Origin: Methanomethylovorans sp041447285
GTDB lineage: Archaea > Halobacteriota > Methanosarcinia > Methanosarcinales > Methanosarcinaceae
NCBI RefSeq assembly: GCF_041447285.1
Contig: NZ_JBGMEB010000006.1
Span: 310,001 to 374,000 of the forward strand
Length of the DNA stretch: 64,000 nucleotides
Direction: 5' to 3'
The position numbers and the translations under genes are program-made. Shown here one piece after another: positions 15,886 to 24,989 of this stretch (its first letter is position 1; each line of letters begins with the position of its first letter). The notes beneath the pieces were generated by a model that made no database searches, was not told the DNA's origin, and worked only from the letters and a program-made list of their open reading frames with translations.

Positions 15886-17976
15886 ATGCTCGAAAAATTG
15901 TTCAATCCGGATATTATTGCGGTTATAGGGGCATCTCGTACAGAAGGCAAGGTAGGTCATGCTGTACTCAAGAATCTCCTGCAGGGAACGGGTCATAAAA
16001 TCATTCCTATTAATCCCAATGTTGATAAGATTCTAGGGTTGAAATGTTATGCTGACATTCTTGATGTGCCAGAAAAGGTAGATCTTGCTGTAATAGTAGT
16101 TCCCGCAGCTGCAGTTCCTTCTGCAATGGAAAAATGTGGACAGGCAGGCATTAGTTATGTTGTTGTGATATCCGCAGGCTTCAAGGAGGCCAGCCTTGAA
16201 GGCGCAAGACTTGAACGGGAAATTGCAGCCATTGCTGCAAAATATGGTATAAGAATGGTTGGCCCTAACTGTCTGGGAATTATCGATACATCTTCTTCTC
16301 TCAATGCATCATTTGCTGCATCCATGGCTCTGCCGGGAAATATAGCTATGATGTCCCAGTCTGGAGCCATCTGTACAGTAACTCTGGACTGGGCAGACAG
16401 AGTTGGTGTAGGATTTTCTAAATTCATAAGCCTTGGGAATAAAGCTGATCTTGGAGAGAACGATTTCCTTGAACTTTTCAGGGAGGACAAGAACACTGCT
16501 GTAATTGCTGCATATCTGGAAGGCGTAAAGGATGGTCCACTTTTTATGGATGTGGCAAGGCAAGTGACCAAAGAAAAGCCTGTAATAGTTGTTAAATCAG
16601 GTCGCACAGCCGTAGGTTCCAGGGCCGTATCTTCACACACAGGTACACTTGCAGGTTCAGATGCTGCATACAATGCAGCTTTCAGGCAGAGTGGTGTCAT
16701 AAGAGCTGATTCTCTGGAAGAGATGCTGGATTACAGCAGAGCTTTTTCTACATATCCATTGCCCAAGGGCAGGAAGGTTGCAATACTTACCAATGCAGGA
16801 GGACTTGGTATAATAACTGCCGATGCATGTCACAGCATTGGTCTTTCAATTACTTCCTTTGAAGAAGAGACTATCAAGAAGCTGAGAGAGCGCCTTCCAG
16901 AAGCAGCCGGTTTATATAATCCAGTGGATGTTCTGGGAGATGCCAGCTCCCAGTTATATGAATATGCTCTTGAAATGCTTTTAGATGACCCAAATGTAGA
17001 TGGGATCATTGTACTTGTCTCTCCCCAGGCTATGACCGATGTGCCTGCTATAGCACAGGTCCTGATCAAAATGATCAAATCTTCTAACAAGCCAATTTTA
17101 TGCAACTTTGCAGGCGGGACACGTATTGCTGCAGGAGAGGAACTACTGAATAAGCATGGTATTCCTAATTATTCTTCTTCCGAAAGGGCTGTTGCCAGCA
17201 TGAAGGCGCTATGTGATTACAGCTCCGTTAAGCTAAAGGAGTACAGTGCTCCAGTTTTACTGGCAGCTGAAAAGGATGCTGCAAAGAAGATCATAGATGA
17301 TGCTATTAGAAGTGGAAGGAGAACTCTTGGTCTGGAATCTTTGGATCTGCTTAAAGCTTATGGCATTCCGGTGGTGCAGTCAAAGATTGCTGGCAATCTT
17401 ACAGAGGCTGTTGCAGCATGTGAGGAAATAGGTTATCCTGTTGTGATGAAGATAATTTCTCCTGATATATCGCATAAGACAGATGTAGGCGGTATAAAAC
17501 TTAACTTGAAAAATGCCGAAGACGTGGAACGTGCATATCTGACTATGATGTCAGATGTCAACCATTACATGCCAAATGCCCGGATAAAAGGCGTTCAAGT
17601 GCAGCAGATGGTAACAGGAGGAAAAGAGGTCATTATAGGCATGGACCGTGACCCTCAGTTTGGTCCGCTTTTAATGTTCGGGCTGGGAGGTGTTTATGTG
17701 GAATTTCTCAAGGACGTATCTTTTGCTGTGGCTCCTATCAATGACAAGGAAGCCCAGCATATGATCTCAGCTATCAAAACATATCCACTTATAGCAGGTG
17801 TAAGGGGTGAAACGCCTTCAGACATCAAAGCAATTGCAGACACTTTGCTTAAAGTATCACAGTTTGTGATGGACTTCCCAAAACTTATGGAATTTGAAAT
17901 AAATCCCCTTATGGTCATGCCTGAAGGTAAAGGCTGCCTTGCAATGGATATCAGGATGACATTAAGGCAGGAATGA
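15886..17976 (+). CDS. acd: Acetate--CoA ligase (ADP-forming), alpha and beta domains fused
   Basis: Acyl-CoA synthetase (NDP-forming) that interconverts acetyl-CoA, ADP and Pi with acetate, CoA and ATP. The 696 residues fuse both parts: N-terminal CoA-binding domain (VIGASRTEGKVGHAVLKNL), succinyl-CoA-ligase-like domain (VGPNCLGI; SSHTGTLAGSDAAY, with the likely phosphorylated His, at about residue 250), then an ATP-grasp domain (PVVMKIISPDISHKTDVGG, about 518-536). Acid specificity (acetate or another acyl/aryl acid) cannot be read from sequence. GGAAATAT precedes the ATG. The Pta-like gene follows 72 bases later. Confidence 0.9.
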   Translation: MLEKLFNPDIIAVIGASRTEGKVGHAVLKNLLQGTGHKIIPINPNVDKILGLKCYADILDVPEKVDLAVIVVPAAAVPSAMEKCGQAGISYVVVISAGFKEASLEGARLEREIAAIAAKYGIRMVGPNCLGIIDTSSSLNASFAASMALPGNIAMMSQSGAICTVTLDWADRVGVGFSKFISLGNKADLGENDFLELFREDKNTAVIAAYLEGVKDGPLFMDVARQVTKEKPVIVVKSGRTAVGSRAVSSHTGTLAGSDAAYNAAFRQSGVIRADSLEEMLDYSRAFSTYPLPKGRKVAILTNAGGLGIITADACHSIGLSITSFEEETIKKLRERLPEAAGLYNPVDVLGDASSQLYEYALEMLLDDPNVDGIIVLVSPQAMTDVPAIAQVLIKMIKSSNKPILCNFAGGTRIAAGEELLNKHGIPNYSSSERAVASMKALCDYSSVKLKEYSAPVLLAAEKDAAKKIIDDAIRSGRRTLGLESLDLLKAYGIPVVQSKIAGNLTEAVAACEEIGYPVVMKIISPDISHKTDVGGIKLNLKNAEDVERAYLTMMSDVNHYMPNARIKGVQVQQMVTGGKEVIIGMDRDPQFGPLLMFGLGGVYVEFLKDVSFAVAPINDKEAQHMISAIKTYPLIAGVRGETPSDIKAIADTLLKVSQFVMDFPKLMEFEINPLMVMPEGKGCLAMDIRMTLRQE

Positions 17977-18048
17977 GAAGTAGATTATAGATTATCTTTA
18001 TTAGAAATAATCAATTAGTTACTATTAAGGCGCGTTAGGAGGGAGATT

Positions 18049-19122
18049 ATGGCTTCAATATTGGTAAGCTCATCGGAACAGTACTCAGGAAAAAGCTCTC
18101 TATGTCTGGGTTTTGGTGTTATTCTTAAAGAGAGGGGTTACAAGATCGGATACATGAAGCCCATTGGAAATCTGCTTATAGATGTCAATGGATCACTTTC
18201 AGATGAGGATGCTGAGGGAATAAAGAAGTTACTGGGATTACAGGACGATCTAAGCTCCATTACTCCAATTTTGCTTACGGAGAACCTTACGGATGATGCT
18301 CTAATGGGTGTGGAGAAGGGCCTCGATTCAAGATTAAAGGAAGCTTATGAAAAAATATCGCAGGGAAAGGATGTGGTCCTGCTGGAAGGTGCAGGGGGTA
18401 TCGGTGGCGGAGCAATGTACAATCTATCAGATCCGGAGGTAGCTACAAAGCTTGATACCAAGATGCTGCTTATTACAAGATATGATTCTGAAAGGGCTGT
18501 TGACCGTATCCTCTGCGATCTTCGTATAATCCAGAACACAGAGATCCTTGCAGGCATAATACTTAACGAGGTACCTCTTAGTAAACTCAAAACAGTTTCT
18601 CATTTGGTGGTGCCTTTCCTGGAGAATAAAGGCATAAAAGTGTTCGGCTCCATCCCCGAAGATGATATGCTGCGCTCTGTATCAGTATCAGAAATGGTAG
18701 AAGACCTTAATGGAGAAGTACTGGTGGGTGCAAGCCACCTGGAAGACCTGGTGGAGCATTACCTTGTAGGTGCTATGGAGGTAGGTTCTGCCATAAAGTA
18801 TTTCAGGCGTATGCCTAACGCAGCTGTGATCACTGGTGGTGACCGCTCCGATATACAGATGGCTGCCATTGAGGCTAAAGTAAAATGCCTGGTGCTCACA
18901 GGCAACCTACGCCCCAGTGGTGCAGTGCTGGGAAGTGCAGAGGAAGCTAACATTCCCGTGATCCTTGTCAGGGGCGATACCATGAGCACCATTGAGAAAA
19001 TGGAGCACCTTATTGGCCATGCACGTATAAAGCAGGAAGCTAAAATAAAAAGGATCGTGGAGCTCATCAAGAAATATGTAGATGTTGATGGGCTGATCGC
19101 GGAAATAGGACTTACTAAATAA
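18049..19122 (+). CDS. Phosphotransacetylase-like P-loop/DRTGG domain protein
   Basis: A 357-residue protein like the N-terminal regulatory half of long phosphotransacetylases, without the catalytic PTA domain. Residues 1-200 are a BioD-like P-loop fold (SSSEQYSGKSSLCLGFG; LLEGAGGIGGGAM). Residues about 210-315 form a DRTGG domain (VGAMEVGSAIKYF, then AVITGGDRSDIQMAAIEA). AGGAGGGA at ideal spacing supports the ATG. Placement after acd suggests a role in acetyl-CoA/acetate metabolism, possibly sensing a nucleotide or metabolite; this is inference. Confidence 0.85.
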   Translation: MASILVSSSEQYSGKSSLCLGFGVILKERGYKIGYMKPIGNLLIDVNGSLSDEDAEGIKKLLGLQDDLSSITPILLTENLTDDALMGVEKGLDSRLKEAYEKISQGKDVVLLEGAGGIGGGAMYNLSDPEVATKLDTKMLLITRYDSERAVDRILCDLRIIQNTEILAGIILNEVPLSKLKTVSHLVVPFLENKGIKVFGSIPEDDMLRSVSVSEMVEDLNGEVLVGASHLEDLVEHYLVGAMEVGSAIKYFRRMPNAAVITGGDRSDIQMAAIEAKVKCLVLTGNLRPSGAVLGSAEEANIPVILVRGDTMSTIEKMEHLIGHARIKQEAKIKRIVELIKKYVDVDGLIAEIGLTK

Positions 19123-19126
19123 GTCC
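19108..19126. terminator. Hairpin between convergent genes
   Basis: Perfect 7-bp stem GGACTTA/TAAGTCC with a 5-base loop spanning the stop codon of the DRTGG protein gene, just before the convergent acs stop at 19146. Confidence 0.5.
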
Positions 19127-19145
19127 AGTCCTTCTTCCGCTTTCC

Positions 19146-21092
19146 TCAATCATTTTCGATTTCTTTTGTCCTCTGCCTGAGTATTTCCACAATATCCGGG
19201 TTCTGTAGCGTTGTCACATCACCTTCATTCCTGTCATTGACAATGGCTTTGAGCACGCGGCGCATTATTTTCCCGCTTCTTGTTTTAGGCAGATCGTCTG
19301 TGAATATTACCTGCTTTGGTTTTGCAATAGGACCGATATTCAGAGCTACATGGTTTATCAGTTCTTTCCTTAGTTTTTCAGTAGCCATTACACCTGAGCG
19401 GAGAATTACATAACAATAAATAACTTCTCCTTTAAGCTCATCCAGCTTTCCCACTACCGCAGATTCTGCAACAGCAGGATGTGATACGAGAACGCTTTCC
19501 ACTTCAGCAGTACCTATTAGGTGTGCAGCCACTTTGATACTATCATCTACGCGTCCTATTATCCAGAAATAACCATTCTCATCCTGCTTGGCACCATCCC
19601 CTGCAAAATATGTTTTTCCATCCCATTTGCTCCAATATGTTTCCTTGAAACGTTCAGCATCGTTGAAGATGGTGCGCACCATACTTGGCCAGGGTCTCTT
19701 GATAGCAAGCAGTCCATCCGTGCCCCGGGGGACTTCTTTGCCGGTTTCATCAAGCACAATAGCTTCTATTCCCGGGAAAGGTCTTGTGGCGCTACCGGGT
19801 TTGAGTGTAGTAATTCCAGGCAGGGGTGTGATGAGCACCATACCTGTTTCTGTCTGCCACCATGTATCGACTATGGGGCATTTCTTCTGCCCAATGTGTT
19901 CATAATACCAGAGCCAGGCTCCGGGATTGATTGCCTCTCCAACACTTCCCAGCAGGCGCAGAGTGGAAAGGTTATGCTTCTGTGGCCATTCATCACCCCA
20001 TTTCATGAAAGTTCTGATGGCTGTAGGTGCCGTATAGAGTATGGTAACTTTGTGCCTTTCTATTAGGTCCCACCACCTGTCCTTATCCGGGAAATCAGGT
20101 GCCCCTTCATACATTAGTATTGTAGCACCATTTGATAGAGGTCCATAAACAAGATAGGAATGCCCTGTGATCCATCCACAGTCCGCAGTGCACCAGTAGA
20201 TATCGTTCTCTTTCAGGTCGAATATCCACTTAGTAGTGACATGGGTACCTACCACATAGCCACCGGTGGTATGTACAATACCTTTTGGCTTACCGGTGGT
20301 GCCGCTGGTGTACATAAGAAAGAGCATATCTTCTGCATCCATTGGTTCGGCTTCACAAACAGGTTTTTCGTCTTTCATCAGGTCATGCCACCACACATCC
20401 CTTTGTGGGTGCATCTCAACTTCAATGTCCGCCTGCTTTACAACTATCACTTTTTCGACGCCCTGGTACATGTGTGAATCCATGTCTGTCTTCTTTTTCT
20501 GTTCCACCACAGTGCCTCTGCGGTAATATCCATCGCATGTGATGATGAACTTACTCTTGGCATCCCCTATTCTGGTAAACAGAGCTTCACCGGAGAAAGC
20601 TGCAAAAACTACATTGTGAGGTGAACCTATCCTTGCACATGCCAGCATCGATATCACTATCTCTGGTATCATGGGCAGGTAAATGGTTACGATATCTCCT
20701 TTTTTCACACCCAGTTTTTTCAGGGCATTGGCAAAGCGGGAGGTTTCTTCCAGAAGTTGCCGGTATGTATATGTCTTGACTTCTCCCATCTCTCCTTCCC
20801 AGATGATGGCTGTTTTGTCAGCCCTGTTTGCCATGTGTACGTCTAGGCAGTTGTAGGAGGCGTTAAGTTTCCCTCCTATGAACCATTGCGCATGCGGTGG
20901 CTGCCAGTCAAGTACTTTATCCCACTTTTTGAACCAGTGGATATCATTGGCAAGCTCTTCCCAGAATCCTTCCAGGTCCTGCGCAGCCTTCTGGTACACT
21001 TCAGGGTCATTGATATTTGCTTTTCTTGCAAAATCCAGTGAAGGTGTATACTCTCCACTCATGAGGTTTTCTTTGTTTGTGCTAACTCCCAT
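19146..21092 (-). CDS. acs: Acetyl-CoA synthetase (AMP-forming)
   Basis: Activates acetate to acetyl-CoA through acetyl-AMP. Motifs in order: YTSGTTGKPKGIVHTTGGY (P-loop, about a third in), WWQTETGMVLI, YFAGDGA, the hinge region IIGRVDDSIKVAAHLIGTAE, and the C-terminal catalytic lysine in PKTRSGKIMRR. I chose the ATG at 21092 (about 648 residues), which matches the usual family start and has a GGTGTGG element before it. The frame stays open to 21182, but the extra 30 residues are hydrophobic and not typical. It is an alternative to the ADP-forming enzyme encoded on the opposite strand next to it. Confidence 0.93.
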   Translation of the reverse strand: MGVSTNKENLMSGEYTPSLDFARKANINDPEVYQKAAQDLEGFWEELANDIHWFKKWDKVLDWQPPHAQWFIGGKLNASYNCLDVHMANRADKTAIIWEGEMGEVKTYTYRQLLEETSRFANALKKLGVKKGDIVTIYLPMIPEIVISMLACARIGSPHNVVFAAFSGEALFTRIGDAKSKFIITCDGYYRRGTVVEQKKKTDMDSHMYQGVEKVIVVKQADIEVEMHPQRDVWWHDLMKDEKPVCEAEPMDAEDMLFLMYTSGTTGKPKGIVHTTGGYVVGTHVTTKWIFDLKENDIYWCTADCGWITGHSYLVYGPLSNGATILMYEGAPDFPDKDRWWDLIERHKVTILYTAPTAIRTFMKWGDEWPQKHNLSTLRLLGSVGEAINPGAWLWYYEHIGQKKCPIVDTWWQTETGMVLITPLPGITTLKPGSATRPFPGIEAIVLDETGKEVPRGTDGLLAIKRPWPSMVRTIFNDAERFKETYWSKWDGKTYFAGDGAKQDENGYFWIIGRVDDSIKVAAHLIGTAEVESVLVSHPAVAESAVVGKLDELKGEVIYCYVILRSGVMATEKLRKELINHVALNIGPIAKPKQVIFTDDLPKTRSGKIMRRVLKAIVNDRNEGDVTTLQNPDIVEILRQRTKEIEND

Positions 21093-21227
21093 TTTCCACA
21101 CCACAAAGTTGTTGTTCCTATTTTTCATTGGATAGGATGGGTCAAATAGTTTCCCATACCAGTAAAACAAATATCGAATCACAAAAAGAGAAACAAAAAA
21201 GAAATAAAAAAGTAAAGAAGAAACATC

Positions 21228-21788
21228 TTATTTCATCATTTCAAGCATATCGCACATTTTATTGATGGTATCTACAGCAGTTTGCATACCCTCTTTATCT
21301 TCAAGAGCAGGCTTTTGCAGGATACCGCCAAAATGTCCTCCGTCACCGACAACTATCATCCCATGTATGTGCATCCAGTCATGGATAGTCTGGATGGTCT
21401 TTTCCTGTCCGCCATTGCGTGAACCTCCAACTGCTAACGCTGCACCTACTTTGTTCTTTAACTGGAATCCCTGTCTCCTGTGCAGTACGCTGCGGTCGAA
21501 CAAGGCTTTGACCTGAGCGGTAACTGAGCCAAAATATACAGGTGATGACACAATAATGGCATCTGCTTCTTTCAGTTTTTGATACGCATGCTGCATGTCA
21601 TCGTCGATAGGACACATTTCCTCATCCCTGCATATCCCACATGCAGTACATGGAGCTATCTTTGACGATGATATGAGGACACTATCAACTTCAAAGCCTC
21701 TGCTTTTTGCTATTCCGAGGACTTTTTCTATCAGCTTGTCGTTGTTGCCACCTTTAACGGGGCTTGCGGAGATGCCTAATATCTTCAT
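21228..21788 (-). CDS. Iron-sulfur flavoprotein / NADPH-dependent FMN reductase family
   Basis: Flavodoxin-like FMN protein with a compact cysteine motif, as in the Isf electron carrier of methanogens. Visible are the FMN phosphate loop ILGISASPVKGGNN at the N-terminus, the cluster motif CTACGICRDEEMC (CxxCxxC-x5-C), and the FMN-contacting SSPVYFGSVTAQVK. I chose the ATG at 21788 because MKILGISASP is the normal family start; the frame extends to 21818 without support. About 187 residues. Likely role: electron transfer from ferredoxin or detoxification of O2/peroxide, as proposed for Isf; inferred. Confidence 0.88.
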   Translation of the reverse strand: MKILGISASPVKGGNNDKLIEKVLGIAKSRGFEVDSVLISSSKIAPCTACGICRDEEMCPIDDDMQHAYQKLKEADAIIVSSPVYFGSVTAQVKALFDRSVLHRRQGFQLKNKVGAALAVGGSRNGGQEKTIQTIHDWMHIHGMIVVGDGGHFGGILQKPALEDKEGMQTAVDTINKMCDMLEMMK

Positions 21789-21976
21789 GTAAATCATGAA
21801 TGTGAAATACGACCGCATTTATTATCTTTTGCTTTTGGTACAATAGTGTTTTCAGTGTTCCTGAAGGAATACATAAATATAAGAATGAATTCAATTATAA
21901 TTCTACTTCGATGTTTCAGACGGAGGCATCGAAATAGCTGTGATTTACATTAACTACTGATAGCGGTGATTTAATT

Positions 21977-23209
21977 TTGTCAGCTAAGGATATCCTCACT
22001 ATAGACGATTTTGATGTGAAAGGTAAAACAGTGCTGGTGAGAGTGGACATTAACACTCCTATGGACCCAGAGGGAAACATCCTGGATGATATGCGCATCA
22101 AAAGCCATATACCCACGTTGATTGACCTGCATGAGGCTAAGGTTGTGTTACTGGCTCACCAGAGCAGACCTGGCAAAAAGGACTTCACCACTATGAAGGC
22201 GCATGCTGTTCGGATGTCTCAGTACCTGGGACGTGAAGTAAAATACGTGGATGATATTTTCGGCACATGTGCCAAGAACAGTATCACTGCGATGAAAAAT
22301 GGCGATGTTATTCTACTTGAAAATGTCAGGTTCTATTCAGAAGAGTCTCTGGAAAGGACCGTAGCAGAACATGCAAAATCTCATCTGGTCAAGAAGCTTC
22401 TACCACATATCGATATTTTCCTCAATGACGCTTTTGCCGTATCTCACAGGGCTCACTTATCTATTTTAGGATTCACTGAAGCTCTTCCTACCGGAGCAGG
22501 AAGGGTTATGGAAAAAGAGGTTATTTCTCTGGACAGAGGTATAAAGGGTGGTGCTCGTCCCTGTATCTTTGTGCTGGGTGGTGCAAAGGTGGATGATTCT
22601 CTGAAGGTTGCAGAGAACGTTCTCATCAATGGCGGTGCTGACAGGGTTCTTGTTACCGGTGTGGTTGCAAATGTTATGCTTGCAGCTTCAGGCGTTGATA
22701 TTGGTAAGGTTAATATGGATTTCATAGAATCTCAGGGGTACACTGACCAGATCGAAAAGGGAAGGAAAGTGCTTGAAGCATTCAATGGAAAGGTAGGTCT
22801 TCCCATAGATGTAGCTCTGAACGAGAATGGTAAACGTTTAGAGGTACAGGTAGAAGAACTTCCAAATGGCAATATGCCTATTTATGATATTGGTCTTGAA
22901 ACTATAGTGGCTTTTTCTAATGAGCTTAAGAATGCAAGAACTGTAGTTCTTAATGGTCCGGCAGGACTTTCCGAAATGGCTGAATTTGCTCTTGGCACGC
23001 ATGAGATAATAAGAGCTGCGTCTCATTCTGAATATTCTATAGCTGGAGGAGGTCACATTTCAGCGGAGATCCGTCATATCGGTTATGAGGACAAGTTCTC
23101 TCACCTGAGCACAGGCGGTGGTGCATGTATAGATTATCTTGCCGGAGAGAAATTGCCAGGTGTCGTAGCACTTAAAGAAGCTGCAGTTAAACGTAAACTT
23201 CAGAAGTAA
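21977..23209 (+). CDS. pgk: Phosphoglycerate kinase
   Basis: Reversible transfer of phosphate between 1,3-bisphosphoglycerate and ADP; gluconeogenic here. The 410 residues have the family pattern: VLVRVDINTPMD near residue 20, LAHQSRPGKKD, FLNDAFAVSHRAHLS (substrate site), GGAKVDDSL, and the C-terminal nucleotide loop SIAGGGHISAEI followed by HLSTGGGACIDYLAG. The start is TTG at 21977, with GCGGTGAT before it. It is the archaeal form, with a few extra residues. Downstream gene AMMECR1 lies 27 bases later. Confidence 0.95.
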   Translation: MSAKDILTIDDFDVKGKTVLVRVDINTPMDPEGNILDDMRIKSHIPTLIDLHEAKVVLLAHQSRPGKKDFTTMKAHAVRMSQYLGREVKYVDDIFGTCAKNSITAMKNGDVILLENVRFYSEESLERTVAEHAKSHLVKKLLPHIDIFLNDAFAVSHRAHLSILGFTEALPTGAGRVMEKEVISLDRGIKGGARPCIFVLGGAKVDDSLKVAENVLINGGADRVLVTGVVANVMLAASGVDIGKVNMDFIESQGYTDQIEKGRKVLEAFNGKVGLPIDVALNENGKRLEVQVEELPNGNMPIYDIGLETIVAFSNELKNARTVVLNGPAGLSEMAEFALGTHEIIRAASHSEYSIAGGGHISAEIRHIGYEDKFSHLSTGGGACIDYLAGEKLPGVVALKEAAVKRKLQK

Positions 23210-23236
23210 TTGCTTTAAGCGGATACTAAAAGGGGA

Positions 23237-23863
23237 GTGGGTATCATATTAACCAAAGTTGAGGGAAAACTGGCTGTAAAGCTTGCAAGAGATGCAATTG
23301 AAACACATCTCAAAAGCGGTAAAAATATCGATATCTCTGAGATCGAGCTTCCATCTGTGTTCAATGAGAAAAGAGGAGTTTTTGTCACTCTCACAAAGGA
23401 TGAATTGCTACGTGGTTGTATTGGCCATCCCTATCCTGATTCTCCTCTTAAGTATGCTATCACTGATTCTGCAATATCGGCAGCTTTCCGTGACCCGCGC
23501 TTTCCTCCAGTCCGTGCTGATGAGATAAAGCGCATTGTTGTGGAAGTAACTATTCTTACTCCTCCAAAAAGGATCGATGCTTCTCCAAAGGAGCTTCCAG
23601 GTAAGATCGAGATAGGAAAGCATGGGCTTATTGTCAAAAAAGGATATTATCAAGGTCTTCTCCTGCCCCAGGTTGCTCCTGAGAACGACATGGATGAAAT
23701 TGATTTTCTTAATCACACCTGCCTCAAAGCCGGCCTGGAGTATGATGCCTGGCTTACGGGGGCTGAAGTATACTCCTTTGAGGGGCAGATATTTGCTGAA
23801 AAAGAGCCCCTTGGTGAGGTTATAGAAAAGCATTTTGAAAAAGGATCATGTTCAAGCACGTGA
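23237..23863 (+). CDS. AMMECR1 domain protein
   Basis: AMMECR1-family (TIGR00296) protein of 208 residues. The invariant LRGCIGHPYPDSPL motif is at about residues 60-73, and AFRDPRFPPV follows. The family is found in all domains and its function is still unclear; a link to radical-SAM or redox chemistry of the AMMECR1/MEMO pair is proposed. The GTG start at 23237 lies just after AGGGGA. It shares a transcript with pgk. The C-terminal tail ends in KGSCSST. Confidence 0.9.
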   Translation: MGIILTKVEGKLAVKLARDAIETHLKSGKNIDISEIELPSVFNEKRGVFVTLTKDELLRGCIGHPYPDSPLKYAITDSAISAAFRDPRFPPVRADEIKRIVVEVTILTPPKRIDASPKELPGKIEIGKHGLIVKKGYYQGLLLPQVAPENDMDEIDFLNHTCLKAGLEYDAWLTGAEVYSFEGQIFAEKEPLGEVIEKHFEKGSCSST

Positions 23864-23940
23864 TCTGAAAAAATAGCTAAGAAATAATTTTATTTCTCTT
23901 TTTACGACTATTCTTAACCTATTTGTTCTATCATAAAGAA

Positions 23941-23950
23941 ATATATTTAA
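23941..23950 (+). promoter_or_regulatory. TATA element of the MIP18-like gene
   Basis: ATATATTTAA lies about 25-30 bases before the ATG at 23970. This would place transcription start at or inside that ATG, which favours either leaderless translation or the GTG at 23988 as the true start. Confidence 0.4.
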
Positions 23951-23969
23951 CACTTGACTACTAAGTTAT

Positions 23970-24287
23970 ATGTTGGGTGTGTTGGCAGTGACTACTAAGA
24001 AAGCTGTACTGGAAGTTCTCAAAACTGTTTTCGATCCGGAGATGCCTATCAGTATTCTGGATCTTGGACTTATTTATGACATTGATGTAAAAGGGGACCT
24101 TGTTCATATTAAAATGACTCTCACAACACCTCATTGTCCTATGAGTGCTGTTATTGTAAAGGATGTGAAGCAAAAGATAGAATCTATAGAAGGTGTCAAT
24201 AAAGCTGATGTGGAACTTGTTTGGGATCCGATATGGAACCCTTACATGATCTCCAAAGAAGTTATGGGAAAGACAAATCATAAATGA
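23970..24287 (+). CDS. MIP18/SufT-like (DUF59) protein
   Basis: Small DUF59-family protein related to SufT and PaaD, involved in maturation of iron-sulfur proteins. Motifs DPEMPISILDLGLIYDI (about residues 22-38) and TTPHCPMSAVI with the conserved cysteine (about 51-61) are typical. The 105-residue reading uses ATG at 23970. The GTG at 23988, preceded by GGGTGTG, is a plausible alternative giving 99 residues that start MTTKKAVLEVL. It is transcribed alone; a convergent deoxyribosyltransferase follows at 6 bases. Confidence 0.88.
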   Translation: MLGVLAVTTKKAVLEVLKTVFDPEMPISILDLGLIYDIDVKGDLVHIKMTLTTPHCPMSAVIVKDVKQKIESIEGVNKADVELVWDPIWNPYMISKEVMGKTNHK

Positions 24288-24293
24288 ATTATT

Positions 24294-24722
24294 TCAGGTA
24301 CATCTCTCCAATGCATCCAGCAGCCCTTGCACATCTTTTTCCAGTGTGTCCAGTGATACTTCTATCATAAGGTTGACATTCCCTTCAGGACCGAATGTCC
24401 TGAAATCTGTGCGAAGACCCAGAAGTTTTTTACCTTTCGCATATGCATATCCTATTTCCCACGCTGTGCCAGAGTCTGCGTCACTGCCTCCATCCAGAAC
24501 AGCTACAACGATATCACAGTTATCTATGGCTTTGACATCCATCTCAAAAATGTTTTTCTGCCTAACCTCAAGCCGTGTTTCCATGTCATCATTACCATCT
24601 TCCTGTGGCAGAAATACAGAGAAACCATTTTCCACAAGCTTGTCACGCAGATATACATTGAAATCTCTTTCAGCGTGTGAAAACAGAGGACCTGCAAGAT
24701 AAATGTTCTTTTTATTGACCAT
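24294..24722 (-). CDS. Nucleoside 2-deoxyribosyltransferase family protein
   Basis: Transfers or hydrolyses the deoxyribosyl group of nucleosides or nucleotides (salvage or nucleotide-pool cleaning). The 142 residues show IYLAGPLFSHAERDFN at the N-terminus, DNCDIVVAVLDGGSDADSG in the middle, and GTAWEIGYAYAKGK with the nucleophilic glutamate. Length fits the family. Whether it prefers deoxynucleosides or 5'-monophosphates cannot be told. Confidence 0.88.
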   Translation of the reverse strand: MVNKKNIYLAGPLFSHAERDFNVYLRDKLVENGFSVFLPQEDGNDDMETRLEVRQKNIFEMDVKAIDNCDIVVAVLDGGSDADSGTAWEIGYAYAKGKKLLGLRTDFRTFGPEGNVNLMIEVSLDTLEKDVQGLLDALERCT

Positions 24723-24841
24723 AAGATCATCCTTAGTAAGAAGAATCCTTATCTTAGGTGGTCTTTATAGATAAACATAACCAGGCAGGTCAATGGATAA
24801 TTTATATCGGTGTACATAATCAGTTTTAGTTATAATTTGTA

Positions 24842-24849
24842 TTATTTTC
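24842..24849. repeat. Left target-site duplication of the MITE-like element
   Basis: TTATTTTC directly precedes the left inverted end. The identical 8 bases follow the right end at 24982-24989, as expected for transposition with an 8-bp staggered cut. Confidence 0.75.
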
Positions 24850-24981
24850 GGCTCTGTAGAAATCATCTATTTTAGAGGAGCTAATCAAGTTGACATTTTT
24901 ACGAAATGTGTCTGTATATATCGTTCCATAACAGACATTTCAGGCTAAAGATATTGATTTTAACAGGGTTTCTACAGAGCC
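24850..24981. mobile_element. 132-bp MITE-like element with 13-bp perfect terminal inverted repeats
   Basis: The ends are GGCTCTGTAGAAA (24850-24862) and its exact reverse complement (24969-24981). They are flanked by 8-bp direct repeats TTATTTTC. The interior of about 106 bases has no coding capacity that looks real. An 8-bp duplication and ends starting GG-CTCTGT are features of IS6-family elements, so this may be a non-autonomous IS6-type derivative; the family is my inference from memory of IS6 ends. No transposase is in the window to mobilise it. Confidence 0.75.
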
Positions 24982-24989
24982 TTATTTTC
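24982..24989. repeat. Right target-site duplication of the MITE-like element
   Basis: TTATTTTC, identical to 24842-24849 on the other side of the element. Confidence 0.75.

Noticed and set aside
16155..16700. 181-residue minus-strand frame opposite acd
   Set aside because: Shadow of the codon pattern of acd; no ribosome site or domain.
19521..20066. 181-residue plus-strand frame opposite acs
   Set aside because: Antisense shadow of acs; no independent support.
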